Positions 1-8,937 of a stretch of 64,000 nt of DNA are shown one piece after another. The stretch is from assembly GCA_902780135.1 (NCBI GenBank), contig CACZEK010000003.1, forward strand, positions 1-64,000, in the 5' to 3' direction. How positions within the stretch are numbered: position 1 is the stretch's first letter; every line of letters starts with the position of its first letter. The notes beneath the pieces were generated by a model. That model did not search any database. It saw nothing but the letters and a program-made list of their open reading frames with translations, and had not been told where the DNA came from. This DNA is from an uncultured bacterium (GTDB lineage: Bacteria > Verrucomicrobiota > Lentisphaeria > Victivallales > UBA1829). Both the position numbers and the translations under genes were made by a program.

Positions 1-758
1 TCCGGTGCCTGGGTGAGCCAGGTTATATCCATCTTGTCCGGCCCTGTTGTGTCCGCCGGAATGAAACCATCGTCCGGATCGGAGGAATCGAAACGCAGGT
101 AAAAGGTTTTGGGAAGAAGCTTCTTATATTTTCCGTGTTCTTGCAATATGATTTCTCCCTGGTTGTCACGCTCGAAATCAAGACGAAGATACTTTTTTAG
201 TGGAATTGCTTCTCCCAACTTCAGTTCTTTTCTATTCAGCTTTCCATCTGCAATTTCAGAAAGATCGAAAACTGTCAGGAGCTGCCGCTCTTCATCATAT
301 TCAAGATGGGCGTCCCCTTTCACTAATGCAGCCAAAGTCCCGATTTCCCTCAGCTTGATATGGCAGTTTTCCTGAATCGCCGACAGGGGATTATTTGCTT
401 CTTTAGATGTGTAAAACGTTATATGTTCTATGCGATAACCAGGTTTATAAAAAGATATGGAAACACTCGTGTAGCGGCTTTTCTTTATCGTAAAACTGCC
501 GTTTATTTTTCTAGTTTCCCTTATGTGTTCAGAATCAAGACCAAAATTTATGGGACGGTTGAATTCAAGTCTTAATGTAACATCTTCCAGTTCCCGGTTG
601 TTCATGTCCGTCACTTTTCCAACGAGATGAATCCTGGGATCTTTTATTTCTTCATTAAACATTATTTCCATCATGATGAGAAGAAAAATCCCGGCTCCCA
701 AAATGATGATAATAACGAGACCCGTAATTATATTTTTACGCTCGGTTGAATCTGTCAT
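1..758 (-). CDS. Membrane-anchored protein of unknown function, C-terminus beyond left edge
   Basis: An open frame of about 252 codons runs from ATG at 758 leftward off the window without a stop. A GGAGGA ribosome site lies 5 bases upstream of the ATG. The N-terminus has a short charged stretch (MTDSTERKN) followed by a hydrophobic segment at about residues 10-29, so it should be a type II anchored or uncleaved-signal protein. The rest is hydrophilic and beta-rich in appearance. A stretch near residues 45-110 (KVTDMNNRELEDVTLRLEF) reads like a carboxypeptidase-regulatory-type beta sandwich, but I cannot confirm the family. The gene is clearly poorer in G+C than its neighbours, which may mean recent acquisition or low expression. 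Function unknown. Confidence 0.75.
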   Translation of the reverse strand, partial: MTDSTERKNIITGLVIIIILGAGIFLLIMMEIMFNEEIKDPRIHLVGKVTDMNNRELEDVTLRLEFNRPINFGLDSEHIRETRKINGSFTIKKSRYTSVSISFYKPGYRIEHITFYTSKEANNPLSAIQENCHIKLREIGTLAALVKGDAHLEYDEERQLLTVFDLSEIADGKLNRKELKLGEAIPLKKYLRLDFERDNQGEIILQEHGKYKKLLPKTFYLRFDSSDPDDGFIPADTTGPDKMDITWLTQAP

Positions 759-831
759 TTTGTCCTCCAGGATTGCGATTATAAATCTGTAGTGTATGAT
801 AAACCCAAAGGAAACACTGTCCAATGGACGA

Positions 832-1785
832 TTACTCCATATTTCCCGGTTTGTCCTCGCACTCGCCGCGGCAGCCGAAGGGGATATGCACGGAGGGGGT
901 GAATTCCTTGGCGGCTTCGAGGTGGGGGGACCACTGGTCGTCGAAATAGATGTGGGGGCGGAGCTGCTTCAGGATGCGGCTTTTGTTCATGCCGCCGAGC
1001 GTGAAGGTTTGGTCGACGGTGATGTTCCAGTCGCGGAGCGTGGTGGCGAGACGCCATTGCGCCGGGCCGTTTCGCGCGGTGACGATGGCGGTACGGAGGA
1101 ACCTGTGGTACTTCGGGTCGGCGCTGCGGCGGTCCTCCTCCATGGTGTGCAGGCGGCCGAGCTTGGCGAAGAGGTCGGCGAGGGGGCCGGGCCCGAGCGG
1201 GACGCCCGCCTGGCTGGATTCGGATTTCCAGAACTTGTCGATGCCGCCGTCCTGGAAGACCTGTTCCGCGCTGTCGTCGGCGAGCACGCCGTCGAAGTCG
1301 AACGCCACGCGGAGCTCGTCGTCGCTTTCGTCGTCGTTGAGCTTGCTGTCCAGCACGTAGCCCGCGGCGAACCCTCGGCGGATCGCCTCGTGCACGTCGG
1401 ATTCGTTGCCGGAGAGGAAGAGCGAGACGTTGTAGGCGTCGATGTAGTCCACGGGGTGTCCGTCCGTGAGGAACGCCGAGCGCGTAATGTCGAGTCCGTA
1501 ATGGTCGATGCAGCGGAGCACGCGGTTTCCGGTGTCCGGGTCGTTGTGGCTGAGGAGGACGACCTCGACGGGCTTGGTCTCGGGGAAGAGGTCGTTGAAC
1601 TTGAGGAAGCGGCGGATGAACGGGAACGCGATGCCGGGCTCGAGGATGCAGTCCTCGTGGTCGCGCTGGTACTGGCGGTAGGCGGAAAGGCCCTTGCTGC
1701 GGTAGATCTCGTCGGCGACGTCCAGGCGGAAGAGCGCGCTGGAAGCGACCGCGATCACGAGCTTGTCTTCGATGGGGAACGGCAT
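832..1785 (-). CDS. Cytosolic 5'-nucleotidase, NT5C1-like family
   Basis: The 317-residue product has the AFDFDGVLADD motif (DxDGV) typical of a HAD-type nucleotidase, and an N-terminal region with LSHNDPDTG and FLTDG as in the cytosolic 5'-nucleotidase 1 family (Pfam 5-nucleotidase, PF06189). These enzymes hydrolyse nucleoside monophosphates to nucleosides in the cytosol. Start ATG 1785 follows AGGAGG by 9 bases. The upstream gene nnr stops at 1788, so the ribosome site lies inside the nnr end and the pair is surely co-transcribed. A link between NAD(P)HX repair and nucleotide turnover is suggestive but not proven. Length is normal for the bacterial members. Confidence 0.8.
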   Translation of the reverse strand: MPFPIEDKLVIAVASSALFRLDVADEIYRSKGLSAYRQYQRDHEDCILEPGIAFPFIRRFLKFNDLFPETKPVEVVLLSHNDPDTGNRVLRCIDHYGLDITRSAFLTDGHPVDYIDAYNVSLFLSGNESDVHEAIRRGFAAGYVLDSKLNDDESDDELRVAFDFDGVLADDSAEQVFQDGGIDKFWKSESSQAGVPLGPGPLADLFAKLGRLHTMEEDRRSADPKYHRFLRTAIVTARNGPAQWRLATTLRDWNITVDQTFTLGGMNKSRILKQLRPHIYFDDQWSPHLEAAKEFTPSVHIPFGCRGECEDKPGNME

Positions 1786-1787
1786 GG

Positions 1788-3317
1788 TCAGACGCCTCCT
1801 TTGCGGATGTAGTCGAACGCGCCGGGGATGCGCGCCAGCAGGTCGTCGGCGATGACGCCGCGTCCGGCGAACGGGGCGTCCAGCTCGCCGAGCATGCCGT
1901 GCACGAAGACGCCGTTTTTCGCCGCCGTGAAGAGGGAATCCGAGGCGAGGGCGAGCGCGGCGACGATGCCGGAGAGGATGTCGCCGCTGCCTGCGGTCGC
2001 GAGCACGGGCGATCCGCTCAGGTTGAGCGCATAGAGGCCGTTCGGGGACATCACGACGGTGCGGACGCCCTTCAGGACCACGTGGAGCGCGGTGAATTTC
2101 GCGAGCGCTTCGGCGCGTTCGACGCGCTTCTGACCGGATTTCAGCCCGATCGCCGCCTCAAGCCGCTTCATCTCGCCCTCGTGCGGCGTGATGACCGTGG
2201 CGGTGCCGAGTTCGTGCAGGAGGTCGGGATGCTTCGCGGTCAGGTTCAGCGCGTCGGCGTCCAGGACCAGCGGACACTGCGCGGACGCCATCAGCTTCCG
2301 CAGGAACGGCACGGTCTCTTCGGCTGTGTTCATGCCCATGCCGGCGGCGACCGCGGAGACGTTCGGCGGCAGGTCCAGCGCCTCGGCGGACTTCGCCGAG
2401 AAGACGCCGTTGCCGTCGTCGGGGAGACGCTTCACGATGAGCGCCTTCGGCGGGGCGCAGACGATCTCCATGGAGGCGGGGACGTACACGGTCACGAGCC
2501 CCGCGCCCGCCCGGAGCGCGGCCTCGGCGGTCAGGAACGGTGCGGACGGGTAGTCGCGGCTGCCGCCGATCACCGCCACATGGCCGCGTTTCTGCTTGTA
2601 GGTGTCGAACTCGACCGGGTGCAGGCTCAGGCTGCGGCGCACGTCCGCCAGCCCGGTGCACGGCACGATCCGCATGACCGAAGCGTCCGGCAGGTCGTCC
2701 GGCAGCCCGATGTCCACGACGCGGATGCGTCCGCAGAGCTCGGGGCCGCGTCCGGTCAGCATCCCGGTCTTCGGGAACCCGAACGTGACCGTAACGTCCG
2801 CGCGCACCGCCGCGCCGCCGCGCACTTCGCCGTCGTCGGCGTCCAGCCCGGACGGCAGATCGGCGGCGACGACCGGGAGGTTCAGGTAGTTCACGAGGTT
2901 GATCCAGTGGAGCCAGGGTTCCTTCAGCGTGCCGCTGAACCCGGTGCCGAGGAGGGCGTCGATCACGACGGCGCCTTTGAGGTCGGCGGCGTGGAGCTCC
3001 GCGGCGCGTTCGATGCCGTCCGGGAGCTGCGACCAGGCGCGGAGGGCGTCGCCCTTGAACTCGGAAGCGGGGCAGGTGTGGAAGATCTTCACGCGGCATC
3101 CGCGTTCGAACAGCGATTTCGCGGCGACGAATCCGTCGCCCGCGTTGTTGCCCTTGCCCGCGAGGACCGCGAAGAACGCTCCGCAGTCGCGGAACGCCTC
3201 GGCTTCCCGGGCGAGCGCTTCGCCCGCTATGGTCATCATCGCCCACGAATCGACGAGCCCCTGCTGAATGGCGGCGGCCTCGACGGAACGCATGTGTGTA
3301 CCGGAAATGGCTTTCAT
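1788..3317 (-). CDS. nnr: Bifunctional NAD(P)HX epimerase / ADP-dependent NAD(P)HX dehydratase
   Basis: The 509-residue product has the full two-domain layout. The N-terminal YjeF_N epimerase domain (about 1-215) carries GKGNNAGDGFVAAK and ALLGTGFSGT. The C-terminal ribokinase-like carbohydrate kinase domain (about 225-505) carries GGSRDYPSAPFLTAEAALR, VLDADALNL, ITPHEGEM and TAGSGDILSG. It repairs hydrated NADH and NADPH: the epimerase interconverts the R and S hydrates and the dehydratase restores the cofactor. ATG 3317 is preceded by AAGGAG. It starts a two-gene operon with the 5'-nucleotidase. Confidence 0.93.
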   Translation of the reverse strand: MKAISGTHMRSVEAAAIQQGLVDSWAMMTIAGEALAREAEAFRDCGAFFAVLAGKGNNAGDGFVAAKSLFERGCRVKIFHTCPASEFKGDALRAWSQLPDGIERAAELHAADLKGAVVIDALLGTGFSGTLKEPWLHWINLVNYLNLPVVAADLPSGLDADDGEVRGGAAVRADVTVTFGFPKTGMLTGRGPELCGRIRVVDIGLPDDLPDASVMRIVPCTGLADVRRSLSLHPVEFDTYKQKRGHVAVIGGSRDYPSAPFLTAEAALRAGAGLVTVYVPASMEIVCAPPKALIVKRLPDDGNGVFSAKSAEALDLPPNVSAVAAGMGMNTAEETVPFLRKLMASAQCPLVLDADALNLTAKHPDLLHELGTATVITPHEGEMKRLEAAIGLKSGQKRVERAEALAKFTALHVVLKGVRTVVMSPNGLYALNLSGSPVLATAGSGDILSGIVAALALASDSLFTAAKNGVFVHGMLGELDAPFAGRGVIADDLLARIPGAFDYIRKGGV

Positions 3318-3385
3318 GGTGCGGCCTCCTTGATGGGCGCGAACGGGGCGCCCGTATGTTTTTGCGGAAATAATCCGAATTTGAT

Positions 3386-3414
3386 TTGTCTTAACGGCGT
3401 TTACGGTGTAAATT
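3386..3414 (+). promoter_or_regulatory. Putative sigma70 promoter of the GT39-like gene
   Basis: TTGTCT (3386-3391), 17-base spacer, TAAATT (3409-3414) in an AT-rich patch between divergent genes. The same TAAATT -10 hexamer is seen before cysK and the DUF3089 gene. The mRNA leader would be about 45 bases and shows no clear Shine-Dalgarno sequence. Confidence 0.4.
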
Positions 3415-3466
3415 TACTACATCTTTTTTCTTTTTCAACATCTATAAACGGGTTTTCACCTTTTTT

Positions 3467-5134
3467 ATGGCCATTTTTGAAGAAAAACAGCCCCGGGTAC
3501 GCTGGATCGTGCTGCTGATCGCCGCCGTGTTCCTCGTTTCCTTCCCGCTCGTCCAGATCGGGATGAACGAGCTGTACTCCACGGAGGGCGAGTACGCCGC
3601 GGCGGCGCTCGAGCTGAGCGGCCTGAGCACGCTGGTGACGGTGCACGGGACGCTGCCGGAAACGGTCTTCCCTCTGTATCCCGCGCTGGTCCGCCTGCTG
3701 CTGAACTGCGGTCTCCCGCTCGAATTCTCCCTGCGGTTCATGTCCCTGCTGCCGCTGGCGCTGACCGCGCTTCTGGTCGGGCTGATCTGCGGACGCTCGG
3801 CGGACCGTCAGGCGGGCGCGGCGGCCGCGGTCATCGTGCTGACCACGATCCTGTCGGGGTCGAAAGCGCCCGAGGGGTATCCGCAGATGCTGTCCGCGCT
3901 GATCGTGTACGGCGGCTGGATGCTGTGGTTCTATCTCGGGTTTGTCCGGTCGCACTGGAACGCCGCCTGGCTGTCGGCCGGGCTGTTCGGCGGGCTGGCG
4001 TTTTACGCCAACGGCCTCACGGCGGTGATCTATTTCCTCGTGCCGCTGGCGTTCCAGCAGAGGCCGTTCACGGTCTGGACGAAGCTCCGCAAGCCGGGCC
4101 TTCCCGCGGCGATCCTGCTGGCGGCGGTCTTTTTCTTCGCGTGGCTGACGCCGATCCAGAACTGGCTGGCGGCAAACCCGGAGCTTCCGCGCGAGGCGTC
4201 CTCCTTCCGCATCCTGACGTATTTCAGGGACATCGCGCTCCGCCCCTTCGACGCCGCCGTCCGGTTCTTCCCGTGGTCGCTGATGCTGTGGGCGCCCTTC
4301 TGCCCCGCCCTGATCGCCATCGAACGCAATCCCCTGCTCATCAAATACCACCGGATCCTGTTCGTCGTGCTCGGCCTCCTGATCTGGTTCAACCCGCAGA
4401 CCAAGCCGCGCGATTTCTTCTATCTGCTGCCGGTCGCGTCCGTGCTGGCGGCGTGCAACTACTGGATCCTGGTGCGCCGCTATGCCGGAAAGTTCTTCGG
4501 CCTCTTCATGGCGCTGGCTGTGCTGGCGCTCGCGGCGGGCGCGGCGGCGGCCGCCTACCTGCTCCTGCCGCAGGAAGTCTTCTCGAAATTCGCGATCGGG
4601 GTGGATCTTCCGCCGGAGAAGCCCGCCGTCACGCTCCTGATGGCTGCCGAGGTCGCGCTGTCGTTTGTTGCGGCGTTTGCGGCGGTCCTGCTCATCCGCA
4701 TGCGCCGTCCCGTATGGATGGCGTATCTGTTCGTGTTCGCGTCGTTCATGCTGCTCTTCTGGTCGGTGGTGAACACCGTGCGGAGCATGGACCGGAGCAA
4801 GGAGGAGTTCGCGGCGGGCATCCTGGCGGTGCTGGGCGGGAAGGACGCGCCGGATTCCGGTTCCGCCGTTCCCGCGACGCTCTACAAGGACCCGTCCATC
4901 ATGGGGCTTTATTCCGAGGGGTGCTATATCGGCATCCCGATCCGCACGCTCGCCAACGACAAGATCCCCGCGACCGTCGACCCCGCCTGCGTGCTGACCA
5001 CGGACGTGCCGTCCCACTACACGCGCACCTGGACCCGGCTCTACGACTGCGAGTACAGGCACGGACATCTGTATATCTACCAAGGCGTTCTCAAAAAGGA
5101 GCTCTCCGATGACGACGAATACGACTATGAATGA
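3467..5134 (+). CDS. Membrane glycosyltransferase of the ArnT/PMT (GT39) type
   Basis: The 555-residue polytopic protein has roughly a dozen hydrophobic helices. The first helix (about residues 13-29) is followed by MNELYSTEGEYAAAALELSG, where the acidic/EYA loop matches the first periplasmic loop of GT-C enzymes such as ArnT and protein O-mannosyltransferases. Such enzymes transfer a sugar from polyprenyl-phosphate to lipid A, protein or another acceptor at the outer face of the inner membrane. The acceptor cannot be told from sequence. No strong ribosome site precedes ATG 3467. The last 26 bases overlap rlmN, whose AAGGAG lies inside this gene. Confidence 0.75.
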   Translation: MAIFEEKQPRVRWIVLLIAAVFLVSFPLVQIGMNELYSTEGEYAAAALELSGLSTLVTVHGTLPETVFPLYPALVRLLLNCGLPLEFSLRFMSLLPLALTALLVGLICGRSADRQAGAAAAVIVLTTILSGSKAPEGYPQMLSALIVYGGWMLWFYLGFVRSHWNAAWLSAGLFGGLAFYANGLTAVIYFLVPLAFQQRPFTVWTKLRKPGLPAAILLAAVFFFAWLTPIQNWLAANPELPREASSFRILTYFRDIALRPFDAAVRFFPWSLMLWAPFCPALIAIERNPLLIKYHRILFVVLGLLIWFNPQTKPRDFFYLLPVASVLAACNYWILVRRYAGKFFGLFMALAVLALAAGAAAAAYLLLPQEVFSKFAIGVDLPPEKPAVTLLMAAEVALSFVAAFAAVLLIRMRRPVWMAYLFVFASFMLLFWSVVNTVRSMDRSKEEFAAGILAVLGGKDAPDSGSAVPATLYKDPSIMGLYSEGCYIGIPIRTLANDKIPATVDPACVLTTDVPSHYTRTWTRLYDCEYRHGHLYIYQGVLKKELSDDDEYDYE

Positions 5135-7271
5135 AGCGAAACCCTTCCTGGCGTCCGCCTCGAAACAGGACATCGCCGCGGCGCTGAAGGCCGCCGGACA
5201 GCCCGGATACCGCGCCGACCAGGTCTACGACTGGATCGTGAAGAAATGGGTCGTCGATCCCGCGCTCATGACCAATCTTTCCGCCGCCGCGAAGGAAGCC
5301 CTGTCGGAGGCGTTCCTCTGCCCGTCCGTCGCGATCGAGGCGGAGTATCCCGCCGACGACGGCTCCGCGAAATATCTGCTCCGGCTCCACGACGGCGAGA
5401 CCATCGAATGCGCCCGCATCCCCGCCGAGGACGGACGCATGACGTTCTGCCTCAGCTCCCAGGTCGGCTGCCCCGTTTCCTGCGTGTTCTGCTCCAGCGG
5501 CGAATCCGGCCTCGCGCGCAACCTCGCCGCCGGCGAGATCGTCGAACAGTATTTCCTGCTCTGCCGCAAGCTCGGCCAGGCGCCCGACAACGTGGTCATG
5601 ATGGGCATCGGCGAGCCGCTTCTGAACTTCGACAACCTCGTCGCCGCGCTGAACGTGATCACCAACCCGGACGGCGTCGCGCTCGCCCAGCGCCGCGTCA
5701 CCATCTCCACCAGCGGCTGGACGCCCGGGATCCGCGCGCTGACCGGACTCCGCAAGCAGTGGAACCTGGCGCTCTCGCTCCACGCCCCGGACGACAAGAC
5801 GCGCGCGCTGCTCATCCCCACGAAATTTCGCCGCGACATCCGCGAGATCCTCGCCGCCTGCCAGGAGCACCGCGAGGCGACGGGACGTCTGCTCACCATC
5901 GAATACGTCCTCCTCGCGGGCATCAACGATTCCCCCGAAATGGGGCGCAAATTCGCGCGTCTCGCCGCGGACGCCAACGCGAAGGTCAACCTCATCCCCT
6001 ACAACAAGGCGCGCGGCGCGTTCGAACGCCCCTCCCGCGAGGCGGTCAAGCGGTTCGAAAACGCCCTGAAGACCCTGCATGTGCCGGTGACCGTCCGGGT
6101 CGAAAAGGGCGCGTCCGCCACCGCCGCCTGCGGACAGCTCCGCGCCACCTCGAAAAAGAACGCCGCGGGCAAGGCGCTTTCCGTGTTCGCCGCCGCCCTG
6201 ACGCTTCTTGCGTCCGCCTCCTGTTTCTCCTCGAACTCGCACCCGAAGACGCTGTCCGACGGCCAGCGCGAGCTCATGGCGCAGATATACAGCCCGGAGG
6301 AAGACCTCGCGCCTCTCTATGACGCCCTTTCCTTCACCGATCCGAATTTCGTCGACCCGGACACCGGGCGCACCCCCCTCATGACGGCTGTTGCCCTCGC
6401 CGATGCGCCGCGCGTCTCCGCCCTCCTGGCGTCGAAGGCCGACCCGGAGATGAAGGACGAGAACGGCGTCCGCGCGATCCATTACGCCGCGGGCGAACCC
6501 GACCCCGCGCTTCTGCGTACGCTCATCGTCGGCGGCGCGGACGTCAACGCGAAGGGGCGCACCGGCAAGACGCCCGTCATGGAGGCCGCCCGCCTCGGCA
6601 TGCTCCAGAACGTGAAGATACTCGTCGACGCAGGCGCCGATCTTGAGGCGCGCGACGACCTCGACCGAAACGTCGTGATGTTCGGCGCGATGGCGAAGCG
6701 GTCCTCGCCCGACATCGTGAAATACCTGCTCGAAAACGGTGCCCCGGACTTCACGTTCACCAAAAAGGGCGATACGCCGCTCTTCCTCGCCATCGACCAC
6801 GGCAACACCGACACCGCGCTCTACCTGCTCGACCATATTGAACAGTTTGAGGGGAACCGGGGCATCCACGCGGGGCCTGTTGAGATCGAGTACACCGTGT
6901 TCAACCGCTACAACGAAGCCACCGCGATCGGGCTCGCCGCCATGAAGCACGCCATCTACGCGGACAACATGAAGATCGTCGAGGCGCTGGTCGAACGCAA
7001 GCTGCCGCTGAACTCCAGCGTGAACCGCGTCTACAAAGGCCTGAAGCGCATCAATGTGGAGGGCTTCCACGAACTTCTCGCCCGCAACGGCATCATCGAG
7101 GACGGCAAGAAGCCGCTCTTCTGGGCAGCCGAGACCAACAACGTGCCGATCATGAAATACCTCGTGGAACACGGCGCGGACCCCTACGAGATCGACCACG
7201 CCGGAAACCGTCCCATCGCCTATGCCCGCTCCCGCGACGCCGTGAATTATCTCCAAAAAGTCATGCCATGA
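5109..7271 (+). CDS. rlmN: Fusion of 23S rRNA/tRNA adenine-C2 methyltransferase RlmN with an ankyrin-repeat lipoprotein-like domain
   Basis: Residues 1-350 are a complete RlmN: the radical-SAM cluster motif CPVSCVFC (C121, C125, C128), GIGEPLLNFDN, and the conserved C-terminal AACGQLR with C341, the cysteine that becomes methylated in catalysis. Instead of stopping, the frame runs through KKNAAGKALSVFAAALTLLASASC, which looks exactly like a lipoprotein signal peptide (hydrophobic core about 357-371, lipobox cysteine C372). It continues as about five ankyrin repeats (for example TPLMTAV, GADVNAKGRTGKTPVMEAAR, GADPYEIDHAGNRPIAYA) to residue 720. No ATG occurs at the joint; only a GTG inside the hydrophobic core. 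ATG 5109 has AAGGAG 7 bases upstream. Either a true fusion or a lost stop/start; see findings. Confidence 0.88.
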   Translation: MTTNTTMNEAKPFLASASKQDIAAALKAAGQPGYRADQVYDWIVKKWVVDPALMTNLSAAAKEALSEAFLCPSVAIEAEYPADDGSAKYLLRLHDGETIECARIPAEDGRMTFCLSSQVGCPVSCVFCSSGESGLARNLAAGEIVEQYFLLCRKLGQAPDNVVMMGIGEPLLNFDNLVAALNVITNPDGVALAQRRVTISTSGWTPGIRALTGLRKQWNLALSLHAPDDKTRALLIPTKFRRDIREILAACQEHREATGRLLTIEYVLLAGINDSPEMGRKFARLAADANAKVNLIPYNKARGAFERPSREAVKRFENALKTLHVPVTVRVEKGASATAACGQLRATSKKNAAGKALSVFAAALTLLASASCFSSNSHPKTLSDGQRELMAQIYSPEEDLAPLYDALSFTDPNFVDPDTGRTPLMTAVALADAPRVSALLASKADPEMKDENGVRAIHYAAGEPDPALLRTLIVGGADVNAKGRTGKTPVMEAARLGMLQNVKILVDAGADLEARDDLDRNVVMFGAMAKRSSPDIVKYLLENGAPDFTFTKKGDTPLFLAIDHGNTDTALYLLDHIEQFEGNRGIHAGPVEIEYTVFNRYNEATAIGLAAMKHAIYADNMKIVEALVERKLPLNSSVNRVYKGLKRINVEGFHELLARNGIIEDGKKPLFWAAETNNVPIMKYLVEHGADPYEIDHAGNRPIAYARSRDAVNYLQKVMP

Positions 7272-7870
7272 GCGCGGGCAGCCTCAAGACCCGGTACATG
7301 ATCCTCCGCAAAACCCCGTTCCGCGACACCAGCCTCGTGGTTGCCGGGATCAGCGCGGATTACGGCCGCCTTGATTTCGTGTTGAAAGGCGCGCGCGCCA
7401 TCGGGAAAAAGCAGTTCCCCACCGCGGACGTCTTCCGCGAATTCCTGCTTGAATTCCGCCCGTCGCGCCGCGCGGAGTCCATGCCGTCCCTCGTTGCCAT
7501 GGACCTCGCCGCCTCGCACGACGGCATCGCGCAGTCCATGGACTGCTACCTCGCGGCTTGTTCCTTCGCCGCCGAAACGCTCCGCCGTGCGCAGCCCATG
7601 CTCGAAATGCCGCTGGCATGGCAGGCGTTCTCCGTGATGCTGACGCGCATGGAACGCACCCTCTCGCCAAAGATTCCGCTCATGCTCGCCCGCCTCGCCG
7701 TATTGCGCGAACACGGCATCCTTTCCGGCGTCGTGCCGTACCCCGAACTGGTCGCGCCGCTGTTCCGGTGCGCCGTCGAGGCCGACGCGCCCCTGCCGGA
7801 GCTCGACGAAACCGCGCTGAACCGCGTCGACGGCTGGATCGAGACACGCTGCCGCATGCTCACTGCATGA
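7268..7870 (+). CDS. recO: DNA repair protein RecO, short form
   Basis: The 200-residue product begins like RecO: ILRKTPFRDTSLVVAGIS followed by DYGRLDFVLKGAR matches the N-terminal OB-fold that loads RecA with RecF and RecR on single-stranded DNA. The rest is helical, as in the RecO C-domain, but the protein is some 40 residues shorter than usual and has no CxxC zinc motif. Its ATG overlaps the upstream stop as ATGA (7268-7271), so it is translationally coupled to the rlmN fusion gene. Family assignment rests mainly on the N-terminus. Confidence 0.72.
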   Translation: MSAGSLKTRYMILRKTPFRDTSLVVAGISADYGRLDFVLKGARAIGKKQFPTADVFREFLLEFRPSRRAESMPSLVAMDLAASHDGIAQSMDCYLAACSFAAETLRRAQPMLEMPLAWQAFSVMLTRMERTLSPKIPLMLARLAVLREHGILSGVVPYPELVAPLFRCAVEADAPLPELDETALNRVDGWIETRCRMLTA

Positions 7871-7932
7871 CCCGCGTTTGAGCCGGAAACCGGGCGCGGA
7901 CCGGAAAAATCCGGAAAAAATGAAAAAAAGCT

Positions 7933-8045
7933 GTTGAATCGGGAGAAAAAATGCGTTCTTGTCTGTGTGTCTTTCCCGTCGAACCATCAATGATTTTCTT
8001 GAAAATTGATGCGGGGCGTTGAATCGGCGGGAAAGACGCGTTCTT
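7933..8045 (+). repeat. Direct repeat and large inverted repeat in the 240-base leader of the repeat-protein gene
   Basis: Two 28-base copies beginning GTTGAATCGG and ending GCGTTCTT (7933-7960 and 8018-8045; 5 mismatches) flank a dyad. TCTTTCCCG (7970-7978) pairs with CGGGAAAGA (8028-8036), and inside it a small hairpin ATTTT-CTTG-AAAAT is closed by ATCA/TGAT. The whole 7871-8110 gap holds no gene. The structure could be an RNA leader or a terminator/attenuator for the upstream recO operon; no U-run follows. Confidence 0.55.
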
Positions 8046-8110
8046 TTAACGTGACGGGCAACGGCCCGATGGAATAGAAACCGCAAACGATATCAGACAA
8101 GGAGGCTACT

Positions 8111-8908
8111 ATGAACAGGATTCTTACTTTCGCAGTCGCCGGGATCCTCTTCGCCGGGATCGGTACGGCAGGAATCGCGAACGCCCAGGCGGCGTTCGGC
8201 AGACAACAGCCCGGAACGTTTCAGCCCGGATTGCAGGGCGGTTTCGGATTCGGTATGATGCCCCGGAGCGGCGCGGCCCGGCAGGGATTCGGTGTGATGC
8301 CGCAGGGCGGGCGTCAGGCTCGTCAGGGACAGGGCTTCGGCGCAGGCGCACAGCGCGGGCGTCAGGCTCGTCAGGGCTTCGGCGCAGGCGCGCAACGCGG
8401 ACGTCAGGGCTTCGGCGCAGGCGCACAGCGCGGACGTCAGGCTCGTCAGGGACAGGGGTTCGGCGCAGGCGCACAACGCGGACGTCAGGGTTTTGGATTT
8501 GGAGTGGCTCCTCAGGCGCGCGGTCCGCAGGCAATCCAACCTCGCGCTCCTCAGACAATCCAGCCTCGCGGCCCGCAGGCAGGTCCTCAGGCTCGTGCTC
8601 CTCAGGCGCGCGCTCCCCTCGGAGGTCCTCAGGCGGTTCAACCTCGCGGCCCGCAGGCAGGTCCGCAGGCTCGTACCCCTCAGGCGCGCGGTCCTCAGGC
8701 AATCCAGCCTCGCGGTCCCCTCGGAGGTCCTCAGGCAATCCAGCCTCGCGGCCCTCAGGCAATCCAGCCTCGCGGACCCCTCGGAGGTCCTCAGGCAATC
8801 CAGCCTCGCGGTCCTCAGACAATCCAGCCTCGCGGTCCGCAGGGACCCGGCGGAAGAGCCGGAGCGAATCCTCCCGTCCCGGGACAGGGACGAGCCGAAA
8901 AGAAATAA
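8111..8908 (+). CDS. Secreted low-complexity Gln/Pro/Arg/Gly repeat protein
   Basis: After a clear signal peptide (MNRILTFAVAGILFAGIGTA, cleavage likely after IANAQA), residues about 27-125 are built of GFGAGAQRGRQ-type units. Residues 135-250 are built of 6-12 residue units of the type GPQAIQPRGP and GPLGGPQ. The product is very basic, has no cysteine and should be largely disordered. A strong AAGGAGG ribosome site precedes the ATG and an ideal terminator follows, so it looks like a well-expressed single gene. Because the DNA itself is repetitive, long open frames appear on both strands; the signal peptide and ribosome site select this one. Family and role unknown; a cell-surface or polysaccharide-binding role is only a guess. 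Confidence 0.8.
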   Translation: MNRILTFAVAGILFAGIGTAGIANAQAAFGRQQPGTFQPGLQGGFGFGMMPRSGAARQGFGVMPQGGRQARQGQGFGAGAQRGRQARQGFGAGAQRGRQGFGAGAQRGRQARQGQGFGAGAQRGRQGFGFGVAPQARGPQAIQPRAPQTIQPRGPQAGPQARAPQARAPLGGPQAVQPRGPQAGPQARTPQARGPQAIQPRGPLGGPQAIQPRGPQAIQPRGPLGGPQAIQPRGPQTIQPRGPQGPGGRAGANPPVPGQGRAEKK

Positions 8909-8937
8909 GGGTTGATCCGATCCTGTGATCTGGACAG

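Noticed and set aside
3401..5173. Antisense 590-codon frame over the GT39-like gene
   Set aside because: Arg/Gln/Glu/His-rich composition typical of an antisense shadow; the plus strand shows a regular membrane-protein pattern.
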